In this document: piece after piece, positions 28,725 through 37,881 of the stretch
Position numbering within the stretch: the first letter of the stretch is position 1
How the letters are laid out: each line of letters begins with the position of its first letter
Assembly (NCBI RefSeq): GCF_024707105.1
Contig: NZ_JANQAJ010000013.1
Coordinates: forward strand, 310,001-374,000
DNA: 64,000 nucleotides
Direction: 5' to 3'
From: Devosia ginsengisoli
GTDB lineage: Bacteria > Pseudomonadota > Alphaproteobacteria > Rhizobiales > Devosiaceae
Position numbers and translations under genes: made by a program
The notes under the pieces: generated by a model
Told to the model about the DNA's origin: nothing
Seen by the model: the letters and a program-made list of their open reading frames with translations, nothing else
The model's database searches: none

Positions 28725-30434
28725 CTATCTGAGAGCAGGAGGAACGAGATTCCGGTCCAGAATCTCGGAGAAATCGGGCGCGATGCCAAGCATCGGCGCG
28801 ACGCGCTGCACGATGCGGCCGGTGACCATGCCGGCATTCCAGCCGGCCGTCGTGCCGGTCGTTACACTTTCCGCCCTGGGCTCGTCGACCATGATGACCA
28901 TGGCATAGCGCGGATTGTCGAGCGGAAAGGCCGAGGCGAAGAAGTTGGTGACCTTGGTGGACGAGTAGCGGCCATCGACCACCTTTTCGGCCGTGCCGGT
29001 CTTGCCGCCGACGCGATAGCCCAGCGCTTCCTTGTTCATCTGGCTGCCCGACCCTTCCAGCGCATTGAGCCGCATCAGGTAGCGGATCGCCTCGCTGGTG
29101 GAAGGCTGCAGCACGCGGCGATAGAGCGTCTCGGCCTCGGCCAGGTCGCGCTTGTAGAGCGTCGGGGCAATATAGTTGCCGCCGTTGACGAAGGCCGAAT
29201 AGGCCGTGACCATATGCAGCGGCGAAACCGACAGCCCGTGGCCGAACGACGCCGTGGCGGCGCCGACTTCGGACAGTTCCTTGGGTACGGTCGGCAGGCG
29301 CATTTCCGGCAATTCGAACGGCACGCGCTGGTCGAAACCCACCGTGGAGAGGAAGGCACGGAACGCATCCTTGCCCATAGCCTGCATGACGCGGATCGTG
29401 CCGATATTGGACGAGTATTTGTAGACTTCCGGCAGGCTGAGAATGCGGTGCTTGCCGTGGAAATCGTCGATGGTGAAGCGGCCGAAGCGGATGCCGAAAC
29501 GCGCATCGAACTGGTCGGTGATCCGCACCAGCCCGCTATCCAGCGCCCCGGCCATGGTCACGGTCTTGAAGATGGAGCCCGGCTCGAAAATGCCTGACGT
29601 GATGCGGTTGAAGCTGTCCTTGACCAGTGCGGTGGCTGGCTCGTTGGGGTTGAAATCGGGCAGCGAGGCCAGCGCGATGATCTCGCCGGTATAGATGTCC
29701 ATCATCACCCCGCCGGCCGCGATGGCCTGGTAACGGGTCATGGCATCCACGAGTTGTTCGTGCATGATATGCTGCACGCGCATGTCGATGCTGAGGGCTA
29801 CCGGCGCCAGCGCATTGCCGCGCGCCAGGCCCAGATCCTGCAACAGCGCGACATTCTCGCCATCCATATGCTTCTCGATGCCGGCAATGCCCTGATTGTC
29901 GATATTGGTCGACCCCAGAATATGGCTGGCCTCGGTCATGCCGGGATAGAAGCGCTTGGACTCGGTGATGAAGTCGATGCCCGGGATACCCAGCCGCATG
30001 ACCTGATCCTGGATGGCCGGCGACAGCTCGCGCTGCACCCAGACAAAGCCCTTGTCGCCGGTGAGCCGGTTGCGCAGCCAGGCCTCGTCGAGATCGGGCA
30101 GCACGGTGCGCAGCTTGCGCACGGCTTCCTCGACATCGATGATGCGGCGCGGCTCGGCAAACAGCGACGGCACGCGGATATCGACGGCCATTTCGAGCCC
30201 GTTGCGATCGAGGATCGGCGGCCGCGTTGCCGTGATGACATCGCGCGCCTGCCCCTCGATGGTGGAATCGGGCACGACCATGCCCAGTTGCACCAGCCGG
30301 CCCCCGACCAGCCCGAAGCCCAGCACCAGCGCCAGCACCATCCAGCGGATGCGGTTCTGCGTGAGGTTGCCGCGCGCCTTGCGGGCACCGTCGAGCGCGA
30401 TAGTGGGGCCGAAATCCTCTGACGTGACCGCCAT
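28725..30434 (-). CDS. ftsI: Division-specific transpeptidase FtsI (PBP3)
   Basis: Class B penicillin-binding protein that cross-links septal peptidoglycan. It has 569 residues starting [11 protein letters not shown] single membrane anchor lies at about 31-50, the pedestal at 60-235 includes RPPILDRNGLEMA, and the transpeptidase domain follows. Active-site motifs are S287-I-F-K290, S341-S-N343 and K478-T-G-T481. Its ATG overlaps the true ftsL stop (TAATG). The upstream extension of the frame through ftsL and part of rsmH, up to 881 residues, is a product of indels and not a real fusion. Confidence 0.96.
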   Translation of the reverse strand: MAVTSEDFGPTIALDGARKARGNLTQNRIRWMVLALVLGFGLVGGRLVQLGMVVPDSTIEGQARDVITATRPPILDRNGLEMAVDIRVPSLFAEPRRIIDVEEAVRKLRTVLPDLDEAWLRNRLTGDKGFVWVQRELSPAIQDQVMRLGIPGIDFITESKRFYPGMTEASHILGSTNIDNQGIAGIEKHMDGENVALLQDLGLARGNALAPVALSIDMRVQHIMHEQLVDAMTRYQAIAAGGVMMDIYTGEIIALASLPDFNPNEPATALVKDSFNRITSGIFEPGSIFKTVTMAGALDSGLVRITDQFDARFGIRFGRFTIDDFHGKHRILSLPEVYKYSSNIGTIRVMQAMGKDAFRAFLSTVGFDQRVPFELPEMRLPTVPKELSEVGAATASFGHGLSVSPLHMVTAYSAFVNGGNYIAPTLYKRDLAEAETLYRRVLQPSTSEAIRYLMRLNALEGSGSQMNKEALGYRVGGKTGTAEKVVDGRYSSTKVTNFFASAFPLDNPRYAMVIMVDEPRAESVTTGTTAGWNAGMVTGRIVQRVAPMLGIAPDFSEILDRNLVPPALR

Positions 30435-30818
30435 TATTCGATCCCCTCCAGTTCGAGAATGGCATCGATCGGGTCGATGCCGGCTTCGAGGGATCTCGAA
30501 CAGGGAATCCATCGCCGCCGTATTCGGCTTGGCCGGGCGCATCGGCAATTCGCCAAAGGCGCCGAACTGCTGCTGCTTCACCGGCACGATGGCCAGGGCC
30601 ATCTGGTGGCGCCGCACGATGGGCTCGATATGCCCGGGCTGGCTCAGCACCGCCTCGTCGGCCTTGACCAGCGACAGCTCGCCTTCCTGGCTGTCGATAA
30701 GGGCGATGAGCGCGGTGCGCTCGCTGGCCGTATTCTCGATAGAGAATTTGAGCGCATAGACGCCGGCCAGCATGAAGACGCTGGTGAAGATCAGGATGAT
30801 GTTGAGATTGCGGATCAT
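30434..30818 (-). CDS. ftsL: Cell division protein FtsL, frameshifted near its end
   Basis: Small bitopic divisome protein. It begins [25 protein letters not shown]: a short cytoplasmic tail and a membrane helix at about 6-26. A periplasmic leucine-zipper-like coiled coil follows ([28 protein letters not shown]). Near 30492 the frame breaks: removing one C in ATCCCTCG restores ...[24 protein letters not shown] and a TAA at 30434-30436 that overlaps the ftsI ATG, giving 127 residues. As given, the frame instead runs into ftsI. The start overlaps the rsmH stop (ATGA). Confidence 0.88.
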
Positions 30819-31824
30819 GCAGCCCCCCGCACCTGGGGCATGCCGAGCCCGTCGAAACGCAGCGGCCGCGCCGGCGCCGCCGAACGGGTCGCGGCGCGCA
30901 GGATGGACGAGCGCGCCCGCGGATTGCGCGCCAGCTCGGCTTCGCCCGGCTTGGCGGCCTTGGCCACCTCGACCCAGCGGCGCTCCTCGGCCACCACCTG
31001 CGGCAGGTGGCGCGACTGCGCCGGGCCACCCTTGTCGGGATCGAAGAACCGTTTGACGATGCGGTCTTCCAGCGAATGGAAAGTCACGACGGCCAGCCGC
31101 CCCCCTCGCCCAGCAGCCGCTCGGCCGCGAACAGGGCTTCGACCAGTTGCTCGAATTCGGCATTGACGGCAATGCGCAGGGCCTGGAACGAACGCGTGGC
31201 CGGATGGGCATCGCCCGGCTTGCGGCCGATGGCCTTTTCGATGATGCGGGCCAGTTCCAGCGTGGTGCGGATCGGCGCGGTCTCGCGCGCCGCCACGATG
31301 AACTGGGCAATGCGGCGCGACTTGCGTTCCTCGCCGAAGGCATAGAGCAGGTTGGCCAGCGGCTCGGCATCGAGCGTGTTGACCAGGTCGGCGGCGCTCT
31401 CGCCCACCCCGCTCATCCGCATGTCCAGCGGCCCCTCGCGCATGAAGGAAAAGCCGCGTTCCGGCTGGTCGAGCTGCATGGAGGACACGCCGATATCGAG
31501 TACCACGCCATGGATCGGGCCATGCTCGGCTGCGAGGCTATCGAGTTCGGAAAACGTGCCGGCCACGAAGATGAAGCGGCCCTCGAATTCGGCCATCAGC
31601 GCATCGGCAAAGGGTTTTACGCTCGGGTCGCGGTCGATGGCGATGACCACGGCGCCCGCTTCGAGCAGGGCGCGCGAATAGCCACCTGCGCCGAATGTGC
31701 CGTCGACAATGCGCTTGCCTGACAGCGGCGATAGCGCCGCCAGGACCTCATCCAGCAGGACAGGGACGTGCGGGCCAGCATTTTGGCTGGTTTCGGGCAC
31801 GGAACGCTTGCCCATAGAGGTCAC
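30815..31824 (-). CDS. rsmH: 16S rRNA m4C1402 methyltransferase, split by a frameshift
   Basis: RsmH/MraW methylates N4 of C1402 in 16S rRNA. The N-terminal part ([53 protein letters not shown]) is in one frame and ends at a TGA after ...[10 protein letters not shown]. The C-terminal part ([16 protein letters not shown] ...) continues in another frame from about 31090. Adding one G to the G6 run at 31100-31105 restores [19 protein letters not shown] and a 336-residue protein. The start is GTG at 31824 with GGAG nearby, or the ATG nine bases inside. No mraZ precedes it. Confidence 0.9.
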
Positions 31825-31920
31825 TACTCCACTCCCGGCTCAGCGGCCGGTTCGTAAACTTCTCCCCACATTGCGCGATGACGCTTAAGATTCTGTTTCC
31901 CATGGGGAGTTTGACGGCGT

Positions 31921-32895
31921 TTACCCAGCCATTTCCACGACCACGTCCCCCGTCTTGCGCTCGGTCTCGACATAGCGATGCGCCTCGGCCACCTCGGCCA
32001 GTGGAAAACGCCGGTCCGTCACCGCCCGCACCGCGCCGGCTTCGAGCAGAGCGACGAGTTCCTGCATATCCTTGAGCTTGGCGCTGACCGGCCGCAATCC
32101 GGTGGTCGCCAATCTCCCGCGCTTGCCGGGCGCACGCTTCGTCAGCATATGCCAGAAGATCGCCACGCTCGGCACCGTGGTCAGGTAAATGCCACCTGTC
32201 CGGAGCGCTGCCTTGCAGCGTCCGAAGCTCGATTTCCCCACCGCATCGAAGATCACGTCATAGGCGTCGCGCGCCGCCGTGAAATCGGCGCTGGTCCGGT
32301 CGATGACCTGATCGGCGCCCAGCGCGCGCACCAGTTCGGCATGGCGGGCGCTGCACACCGCCGTCACTTCGGCCCCGAAATGCCTGGCCAGTTGCAGCGC
32401 AACCACGCCGACACTGCTGGCGGCGCCATTGATCAGCACCCGGTCGCCCGGCTTCACCAGCCCCTCGTCGCGGATGAAGGGCATGGCGGTGAGGTAGCCA
32501 TAGCTCAGCCCCGCACCCTGCCCCGCATCGAGCCCGGCCGGGCGGCGCACCACCGCCGCGTCTTCGGCAAGGCACACATAGTCAGCCCCGCCACCCAGGC
32601 CGGAGCCGACCGAGCCGAAGATCATATCGCCCACCGCAAAGCGCGTGATTGTGCTGCCCACGGCCTCAACCACGCCGCCGATATCGTCGCCCAGCACCAG
32701 GTTTTTCGGCCGCAGCAGGCCGCCGAAAAAGCGGATGATGAACGGATCGGCCTTGCGGAAGGCGCAATCGGCCAGTGTCACGCTGAAAGCCTCGACGCGG
32801 ACGAGAATCTCGTTCTCCTTCGGCGCCGGCCGGGGCACCTCGCGGATTTCGAGCACGTCCGGCCCGCCATAGCGGCTCTGCGTCACTATTCTCAT
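31921..32895 (-). CDS. Zinc-independent NAD(P)H quinone oxidoreductase-like protein (MDR family)
   Basis: Medium-chain dehydrogenase/reductase, 324 residues from the ATG at 32895 (MRIVTQSRYGGPDVLEI). The N-terminal GroES-like domain has YGGPDVLEIREVPRP and GDDIGGVVEAVG. The Rossmann part has INGAASSVGVVALQLARHFGAEV, the nucleotide loop being AASSVG, and later FDAVGKSSFGRCKAAL. The typical structural-zinc cysteine cluster is absent, which points to quinone oxidoreductase or reticulon-4-interacting-like reductases. It lies 11 bases after the XRE regulator gene, so it is probably in one operon with it and the membrane protein. Confidence 0.85.
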   Translation of the reverse strand: MRIVTQSRYGGPDVLEIREVPRPAPKENEILVRVEAFSVTLADCAFRKADPFIIRFFGGLLRPKNLVLGDDIGGVVEAVGSTITRFAVGDMIFGSVGSGLGGGADYVCLAEDAAVVRRPAGLDAGQGAGLSYGYLTAMPFIRDEGLVKPGDRVLINGAASSVGVVALQLARHFGAEVTAVCSARHAELVRALGADQVIDRTSADFTAARDAYDVIFDAVGKSSFGRCKAALRTGGIYLTTVPSVAIFWHMLTKRAPGKRGRLATTGLRPVSAKLKDMQELVALLEAGAVRAVTDRRFPLAEVAEAHRYVETERKTGDVVVEMAG

Positions 32896-32906
32896 CACCC
32901 GATCCC

Positions 32907-33134
32907 CTACTGGTCCTGTCCGTGCCACTGGAACACCTGCTCGAGCGGCACGCCAAAGGCCGCGGCAATGCGGAAGGCCACTTCCAGCGAGGGCGAATAA
33001 CGCCCCTGCTCGATGGCCACGATGGTCTGGCGCGTCACGCCGACCTTCTCGGCCAAAGCCGCCTGTGTCATCTCGCCGGCATTGAAGCGCAGCACCCGGA
33101 TCGTGTTGCTGATCGCCGCCTGTCCCTTGCCCAT
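32907..33134 (-). CDS. XRE-family transcriptional regulator
   Basis: A 75-residue single helix-turn-helix protein of the YozG/HipB-like short type: [58 protein letters not shown] chose the ATG at 33134 ([10 protein letters not shown]), four bases after the preceding stop. Pairs of such a regulator with a small multi-pass membrane protein are common, and the regulator usually represses its own operon. A matching dyad at 33597-33633 lies over the promoter. Confidence 0.9.
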   Translation of the reverse strand: MGKGQAAISNTIRVLRFNAGEMTQAALAEKVGVTRQTIVAIEQGRYSPSLEVAFRIAAAFGVPLEQVFQWHGQDQ

Positions 33135-33138
33135 TGTT

Positions 33139-33564
33139 CTAGCCGATCCGGTAGTAATAGAGGCGCGACGCCGCATCGGTGGCCCCGGCCAGCATCAGCC
33201 CGCCGAACAGCACATAGATGCCCACGGTGAAATCGAAGCCGAAGGCCCAGAGGAATATCGCGGCCGCTCCGCCGGCCGAAGCCACGACATAGCCATTGCG
33301 CATGGCGCGCGCGCTCACTGCGTGGTCGCGCTCATCGGCCCGCTCGTCCTTCAGTTCCTGACCCTGCGCGATGCTGACCAGAATGGCGAAGACGATCATC
33401 GCCACGATGTTGAACGCCACCGATGCCAGCATGGCCCAGCACAGTCGCGCCGCCACTTCGGGCACCGTAGCGCCGGGATCGCCAACAGCCCCCATCAGCA
33501 CCCATACCGAAATCACCACCGCACTGAGCAGCATCACGCCGGCGTTCATTTCCTTGAAGGTCAT
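33139..33564 (-). CDS. Four-helix membrane protein partnered with the XRE regulator
   Basis: A 141-residue inner-membrane protein with four hydrophobic segments (about 9-27, 42-66, 92-110 and 114-133). Between the second and third is a charged cytoplasmic loop, [17 protein letters not shown]. The loop motif DERD/ERD resembles DUF2178-type proteins, which are regularly encoded next to short XRE regulators. A role in sensing or transport is not established. It is the first gene of the likely operon with the regulator and the oxidoreductase. Confidence 0.75.
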   Translation of the reverse strand: MTFKEMNAGVMLLSAVVISVWVLMGAVGDPGATVPEVAARLCWAMLASVAFNIVAMIVFAILVSIAQGQELKDERADERDHAVSARAMRNGYVVASAGGAAAIFLWAFGFDFTVGIYVLFGGLMLAGATDAASRLYYYRIG

Positions 33565-33594
33565 GGTGTCAGCTCCATTCGTTGCCGCAGCGAT

Positions 33595-33633
33595 GAGTAT
33601 GAGAAAGGCGACAATATGTCAAGTTTTTCATAC
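33595..33633 (-). promoter_or_regulatory. Promoter with dyad operator for the XRE operon
   Basis: On the minus strand a TTGACA (plus 33617-33622) is followed 17 bases on by ATACTC (33595-33600). The inverted pair GTATGAGAAA (33597-33606) and GTTTTTCATAC (33623-33633) brackets this promoter. It is a good candidate operator for the adjacent XRE repressor. Confidence 0.5.
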
Positions 33634-33689
33634 ATGATGTCGCAAAAGCCTGACTTAAGCCCTCCGCATATCGACAGCCCAAAGTGGCA

Positions 33690-33719
33690 CCGCCGACCTC
33701 CATTTCTGGAGATCGGCGG
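33690..33719 (-). terminator. Hairpin after rnpB
   Basis: CCGCCGACCTCCA (33690-33702) pairs with TGGAGATCGGCGG (33707-33719) apart from one G-T. It lies about 10 bases after the 3' end of RNase P RNA. There is no good T-run, so it may act as a transcript end or processing hairpin. Confidence 0.6.
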
Positions 33720-33727
33720 CATATTCA

Positions 33728-34116
<389 letters not shown>

Positions 34117-34119
34117 CTG

Positions 34120-34148
34120 ATGTAGTGAGTTGGGTGCCCCCGCGTCAA
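34120..34148 (-). promoter_or_regulatory. rnpB promoter overlapping the djlA stop codon
   Basis: On the minus strand CTTGACG (-35, plus 34143-34149) and CTACAT (-10, plus 34120-34125) are 17 bases apart. This is nearly the alphaproteobacterial housekeeping consensus CTTGAC-17-CTATAT. The TGA stop of djlA (34145-34147) is inside the -35 box. The start point predicted about seven bases on agrees with the P1 helix. Confidence 0.75.
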
Positions 34149-34871
34149 GCGCTGGCGGGGTCGGCGGTCAGCAGCGGCGTCTGCCTGGGCCTGGTCAGCG
34201 CCTGATAGGCCAGGTTGATCGCCTTCATGCGATCCGTCGCCACATCGATCAGATCCTCGGGCACGCCCTTGGCGATCAGCCGGTCGGGATGGTGCTCGGC
34301 CACCAGCAGGCGATAGACGCGGCGGATCTCGTCGGGCGGCGAATTGGGCGCCAGGCCCAGCACGGCATAGGGGTCCACCCCCCGCTTCGAGCTGCACATG
34401 CTGGCTGGCCATCTGCTCGAAGCGCGCATCGTCGAAGCCGAAAATGTCGCTGACCGATTTGAGGTAGTCGAGCTCGGCCTCATGCACCAAGCCGTCGGCC
34501 GTGGCGATATAGAACAGACTGTCGAGCACATGCTCGAGCGTATCGGGACTGTCGTGGAAGAAGCGCGTGACCTTGCGGGCATAGGCGTCGTAGCCGGCGA
34601 CATCCTGCTTGGCCAGGTTGAACACGCGGATCACCTGCTCTTCATGGCCATGGGCGATTTCCACCGTGGCGCGGAAGGCGCGCTCCTCGGAGGCGGTCAC
34701 CGCGCCGTCGGCCACCGCCATCTTGGCGGCGAGCGCGATCAGCGCCAGGGTGAAGGCGGCGTCGCGCCCACCCGGCAGCCAGGTATCGGGGTCGAGCGCA
34801 TTGACCAGCGACCCCGCCAGGCCGGTGCGCTGGCTGAACGAGCCGACCAGGTCGCTCAATCTCTGCCACAT
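34145..34871 (-). CDS. djlA: DjlA-like co-chaperone (TerB + DnaJ domains), frameshifted
   Basis: The N-terminal part from MWQRLSDLVGSF to VQLEAG is a TerB/DjlA-type helical domain (ALAAKMAVADGAVTASEERAF, YIATADGLVHEAELDYLKSV). It then runs out of frame. In the next frame a complete J domain follows: DPYAVLGL, EIRRVYRLL, the HPD motif in EHHPDRLI, and INLAYQAL, ending ...TADPASA. Deleting one G of the G6 run at 34376-34381 joins them into 241 residues. The broken frame would otherwise run through rnpB to 34029. The ATG at 34871 is preferred; another in-frame ATG lies at 34898. It stimulates DnaK-type chaperones; unlike E. coli DjlA no membrane anchor is seen. Confidence 0.85.
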
Positions 34872-35017
34872 GTCGATTTTCTCTTCGGGCTCGCGCATGC
34901 AATCCACTACCGGCTGCGCCTTTTGGAAGGAATCGGGCGGGCATCCTGCCCGTCGACGGACAGGATAACGATTGCGGACAGCGCGGTCCATTGCCGGCGG
35001 CGCATGGCCGCCTCCCG

Positions 35018-35794
35018 TCAATCGGCGAAGAAGAAGGAATCCACTTCCCGCGCAATGACGCGGGCGCGCGAGCGGTTGGGGCCTTCATCGAGGTAAAAGC
35101 CGTTCGGGTCATAGCCCGGATCGACATAGGCATTGCCACCCTGGCGCCGGGCGAGGAATTCGGACAGCGGCCCGCTTTCCCAATCGGCCAGGTCAGCCGC
35201 GGTGACATTTGCCGGCGGCAGGCCGACAGAGGGCGGAATGACCACGACCGGCGGCGCCACGACGACGACAGGGCGGGGCCGCATCGACAGCGGCATGGGG
35301 ACCGGCGCCACCTTTTGCGGCGCGATGGCGGCGACTTCGACCGGATCGATCGTCGTGGGTGCAACTGGCGGGGTCGTGACGATAGGCGTGCGCGCGGGCG
35401 GCGTGACGGCCACCTCGGTCGGCGCGGCGACATCGGCGCCGGTGATATAGCTGGGCAGCTTGCGGCCGGACTGCAGGAAGGCATCGACTGCATCGGCGGT
35501 CTGTGCGGCAGGGGTCGCCGCCGGCTTGGTAACTGCGGCAGGCGTGGTGGCGGGCTTGACCGGGGCAACGACCGCGGCCACTTCCGCCGCTGGCTTGGCC
35601 ACGGGCGCATCGGGGCGCTGGCTCAGCGGCGCCGGAATGGGGGCAATGGGCTCGATCACGGCCACCTGGGCCGGCACCGGATCGGACGGATTGCCCATGA
35701 ACTGCGCCGACAACAGGTCCGCCGTCGGAATGCCGACGACGAGAATTGCACCGGCCCAGGCCAGGCCATTGGTGATACGACGGTCGATGCTCAT
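35018..35794 (-). CDS. Membrane-anchored Ala/Pro-rich protein, unknown function
   Basis: A 258-residue protein from the ATG at 35794 (AAGGA upstream). A short basic start, MSIDRRIT, is followed by a membrane or signal segment NGLAWAGAILVVGIPTADLL at 9-28. A long low-complexity Ala/Pro/Val/Thr linker then covers about 45-185, and a more ordered C-terminal domain follows (PPANVTAADLADWESGPLSEFLARRQGG ... DEGPNRSRARVIAREVDSFFF). The linker suggests a periplasm-spanning anchor like those of TonB or division proteins. I do not recognise the C-terminal domain. Confidence 0.7.
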   Translation of the reverse strand: MSIDRRITNGLAWAGAILVVGIPTADLLSAQFMGNPSDPVPAQVAVIEPIAPIPAPLSQRPDAPVAKPAAEVAAVVAPVKPATTPAAVTKPAATPAAQTADAVDAFLQSGRKLPSYITGADVAAPTEVAVTPPARTPIVTTPPVAPTTIDPVEVAAIAPQKVAPVPMPLSMRPRPVVVVAPPVVVIPPSVGLPPANVTAADLADWESGPLSEFLARRQGGNAYVDPGYDPNGFYLDEGPNRSRARVIAREVDSFFFAD

Positions 35795-35986
35795 GGTCCT
35801 TACGTCCCGATTTGCTCCGCCCTCAAGGGCGAAAGAGCCGGATTTTCGTGGCCATTTTGTGAAACGGCGCACGCTGCCAGCAATGAAGCCTGCAAGCTGA
35901 ACCGAAGCTGAATGACGCTGTGCCAGCTCCCAGCCTCGCAGGCCGAGAGCTGATGGCACCAGATCATGGTGAATACAAGGTTAAAT

Positions 35987-36904
35987 TCAGGCGGCGTCGA
36001 CCGCCGCGACCTCATGCCGCCGCCCCAGGATACGCCCCAGCGCCAGCGCCAGTGGCGAACGGTTATGGGTATAGATGTGGAACTCGGTGACGCCTTCATC
36101 CACCAGTTCGGTCACCTGCTCGGCTGCCACCGCCGCTGCCACCAAGGCATGGGTTTCCGGGTCCTCGTCGAGCCCCTCGAAGCGCTCGGCCAGCCAGCCG
36201 GGAATGGCCGTGCCGCACCGCGCGGCGAAGCTGGCAATCTGGCGGAAACTATGAATCGGCTGGATACCCGGCACGATCGGCGCCGTAATGCCGGCGGCGC
36301 GGGCGCGGTCGAGATAGCGCAGATAATCCGGATTGGAGAAGAACATCTGCGTGAGGGCACGCGTGGCGCCCGCATCGATCTTGCGCTTGAGATTGTCGAT
36401 CTCGTTGTTCCAGTCCGGGCTCTGCGGGTGCCGCTCCGGATAGGCCGACACCGAAATGTCGAAGTCGCCGATCCGTCGGATGCCTTCGACCAGCTCGATC
36501 GCATTGCGATAGCCTTCGGGATGGGCGACGAACGGCTTGCCCACGCCTTCCGGCGGATCGCCGCGCACCGCCACGATGCGGTTGATGCCTGCGTCCCGGT
36601 AGCCGAGCACCACGTCATCGACCTCGGCCCGGCTCGCGCCCACGCAGGTCAGATGTGCCGCGGCATCGACGCCGGTCTCGGCCTTGATGCGGCGGACCAT
36701 GCGCAGGGTGCGCTCACGGGTGGAGCCGCCCGCGCCATAGGTGACCGACACGAAGCGCGGCTTGAGCGGGGCCAGCCGATGCACCGTGTCCCAGAATTTT
36801 TCCTCCATGACGTCGGTCTTGGGCGGGAAGAATTCGAAGGAAATCTGCAGGTCCGGGCGATCATGCGCTGTCTGGCGGCTGGCGCGGAGATTGTCGTCGA
36901 GCAT
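35987..36904 (-). CDS. metF: Methylenetetrahydrofolate reductase
   Basis: Flavoenzyme that reduces 5,10-methylene-THF to 5-methyl-THF for methionine synthesis. It has 305 residues in a TIM-barrel fold. It begins with LQISFEFFPPKTD (catalytic Glu in the FEFFPPK motif), followed by FVSVTYGAGGSTRERT, AHLTCVGASRAEVD and RIVAVRGDPPEG, the folate-binding Asp lying in the RGDPP string. It lies 12 bases after the ArsR-methyltransferase gene, so the pair is one operon controlled by that regulator. Confidence 0.95.
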   Translation of the reverse strand: MLDDNLRASRQTAHDRPDLQISFEFFPPKTDVMEEKFWDTVHRLAPLKPRFVSVTYGAGGSTRERTLRMVRRIKAETGVDAAAHLTCVGASRAEVDDVVLGYRDAGINRIVAVRGDPPEGVGKPFVAHPEGYRNAIELVEGIRRIGDFDISVSAYPERHPQSPDWNNEIDNLKRKIDAGATRALTQMFFSNPDYLRYLDRARAAGITAPIVPGIQPIHSFRQIASFAARCGTAIPGWLAERFEGLDEDPETHALVAAAVAAEQVTELVDEGVTEFHIYTHNRSPLALALGRILGRRHEVAAVDAA

Positions 36905-36916
36905 TGATCTATCCGT

Positions 36917-37867
36917 TCAAGTCTTGTCGCTGAGGCGCCACAGGCAGACCGTCAGCCCACGTTTGCTGTTCTCGCCGGGAAACTCGTGCACCGCCTCGAC
37001 CGCGAGGCCGGCAGTGGCGGCCCAGCCGCTCATCTGGAGCTGCGACAGGCCAAGTCGCCGATGGGCATGCTCGCTGCGCAGGAATTCGAGATCGTGCGGG
37101 GCGAAATCGACGATGATCATTTCCCCGCCCGGTTTCAGCAGGCGTCTCGCCTGCGCCAGCATGCGGCCCGGATCGTCGAAATAATGCAGCACCTGATGGA
37201 TGACGATGACATCGGCCGGCCCGGCAGCGAGGTCCACATCGCCGATATCGCCCAGCCGCACCTGGGCATGGGTAATGCCGGCGCTCGCCAGCCGCGAGCG
37301 GGCCACGGCCAGCATTTCGCGGCTCGAATCGATGCCGATGCCGCGCTTGTAGGAGCCGGCCAGCACTTCGAGCATCCGCCCGGTGCCGGTGCCCAGGTCG
37401 ATCAGCGTCTCGACATGCCGCCCGCGCAAAGCCGCGACCACTGCGGCCTCCACCGCTTCCTCGGGCACATGCAGCGTCTTGAGCAGGTCCCATGAACTGG
37501 CGACCTTGGCGAAATATTCGGTAGCCTGCGCCTGCTGGCTGGTGCGCACGGCCTGCTGCCGCTCGATGTCGCGCCGGCGCTCCGGATCGTCACCATCCAC
37601 CCGCTCGATGAGCCACTCGGCCAGCGCGGCGCCATGCCCGTCCTGCGCCAGGCCGTAATAGGCCCAGGCGCCCTCGGCATTGCGCTCGATCAGGCCGGCA
37701 TCGGCCAGAAGCTTGAGATGCCGCGACACGCGCGGCTGGCTCTGCTTGAGGATTTCCGTCAGGTCTTTGACCGAATGGTCGCCATCGGCCAGCAGCGCCA
37801 GCAGGCGCAGGCGGGTACCCTCCCCCGCCGCCTTGAGCACGCTCACCAGTTCATCCAGCTCAGCCAT
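36917..37867 (-). CDS. ArsR-family regulator fused to a SAM-dependent methyltransferase domain
   Basis: A 316-residue protein. The N-terminal winged helix (about 1-90; LLALLADGDHSVKDLTEILKQSQPRVSRHLKLLADAGLIERN) has no cysteine metal site. The C-terminal class I methyltransferase domain has motif I LIDLGTGTGRML near 155 and DVIVIHQVLHYFDDP later. Proteins of this build regulate the methionine/SAM cycle in Proteobacteria (SahR type, responding to S-adenosylhomocysteine). Its position upstream of metF and the 20-base palindrome just before its start fit that role. The ligand is inferred. Confidence 0.88.
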   Translation of the reverse strand: MAELDELVSVLKAAGEGTRLRLLALLADGDHSVKDLTEILKQSQPRVSRHLKLLADAGLIERNAEGAWAYYGLAQDGHGAALAEWLIERVDGDDPERRRDIERQQAVRTSQQAQATEYFAKVASSWDLLKTLHVPEEAVEAAVVAALRGRHVETLIDLGTGTGRMLEVLAGSYKRGIGIDSSREMLAVARSRLASAGITHAQVRLGDIGDVDLAAGPADVIVIHQVLHYFDDPGRMLAQARRLLKPGGEMIIVDFAPHDLEFLRSEHAHRRLGLSQLQMSGWAATAGLAVEAVHEFPGENSKRGLTVCLWRLSDKT

Positions 37868-37881
37868 CTGCCCCTCACGAG

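Noticed and set aside
28725..31370. A single 881-codon protein spanning rsmH, ftsL and ftsI
   Set aside because: The first part is out-of-frame rsmH sequence, and FtsL and FtsI have their own overlapping stops and starts once one base is corrected.
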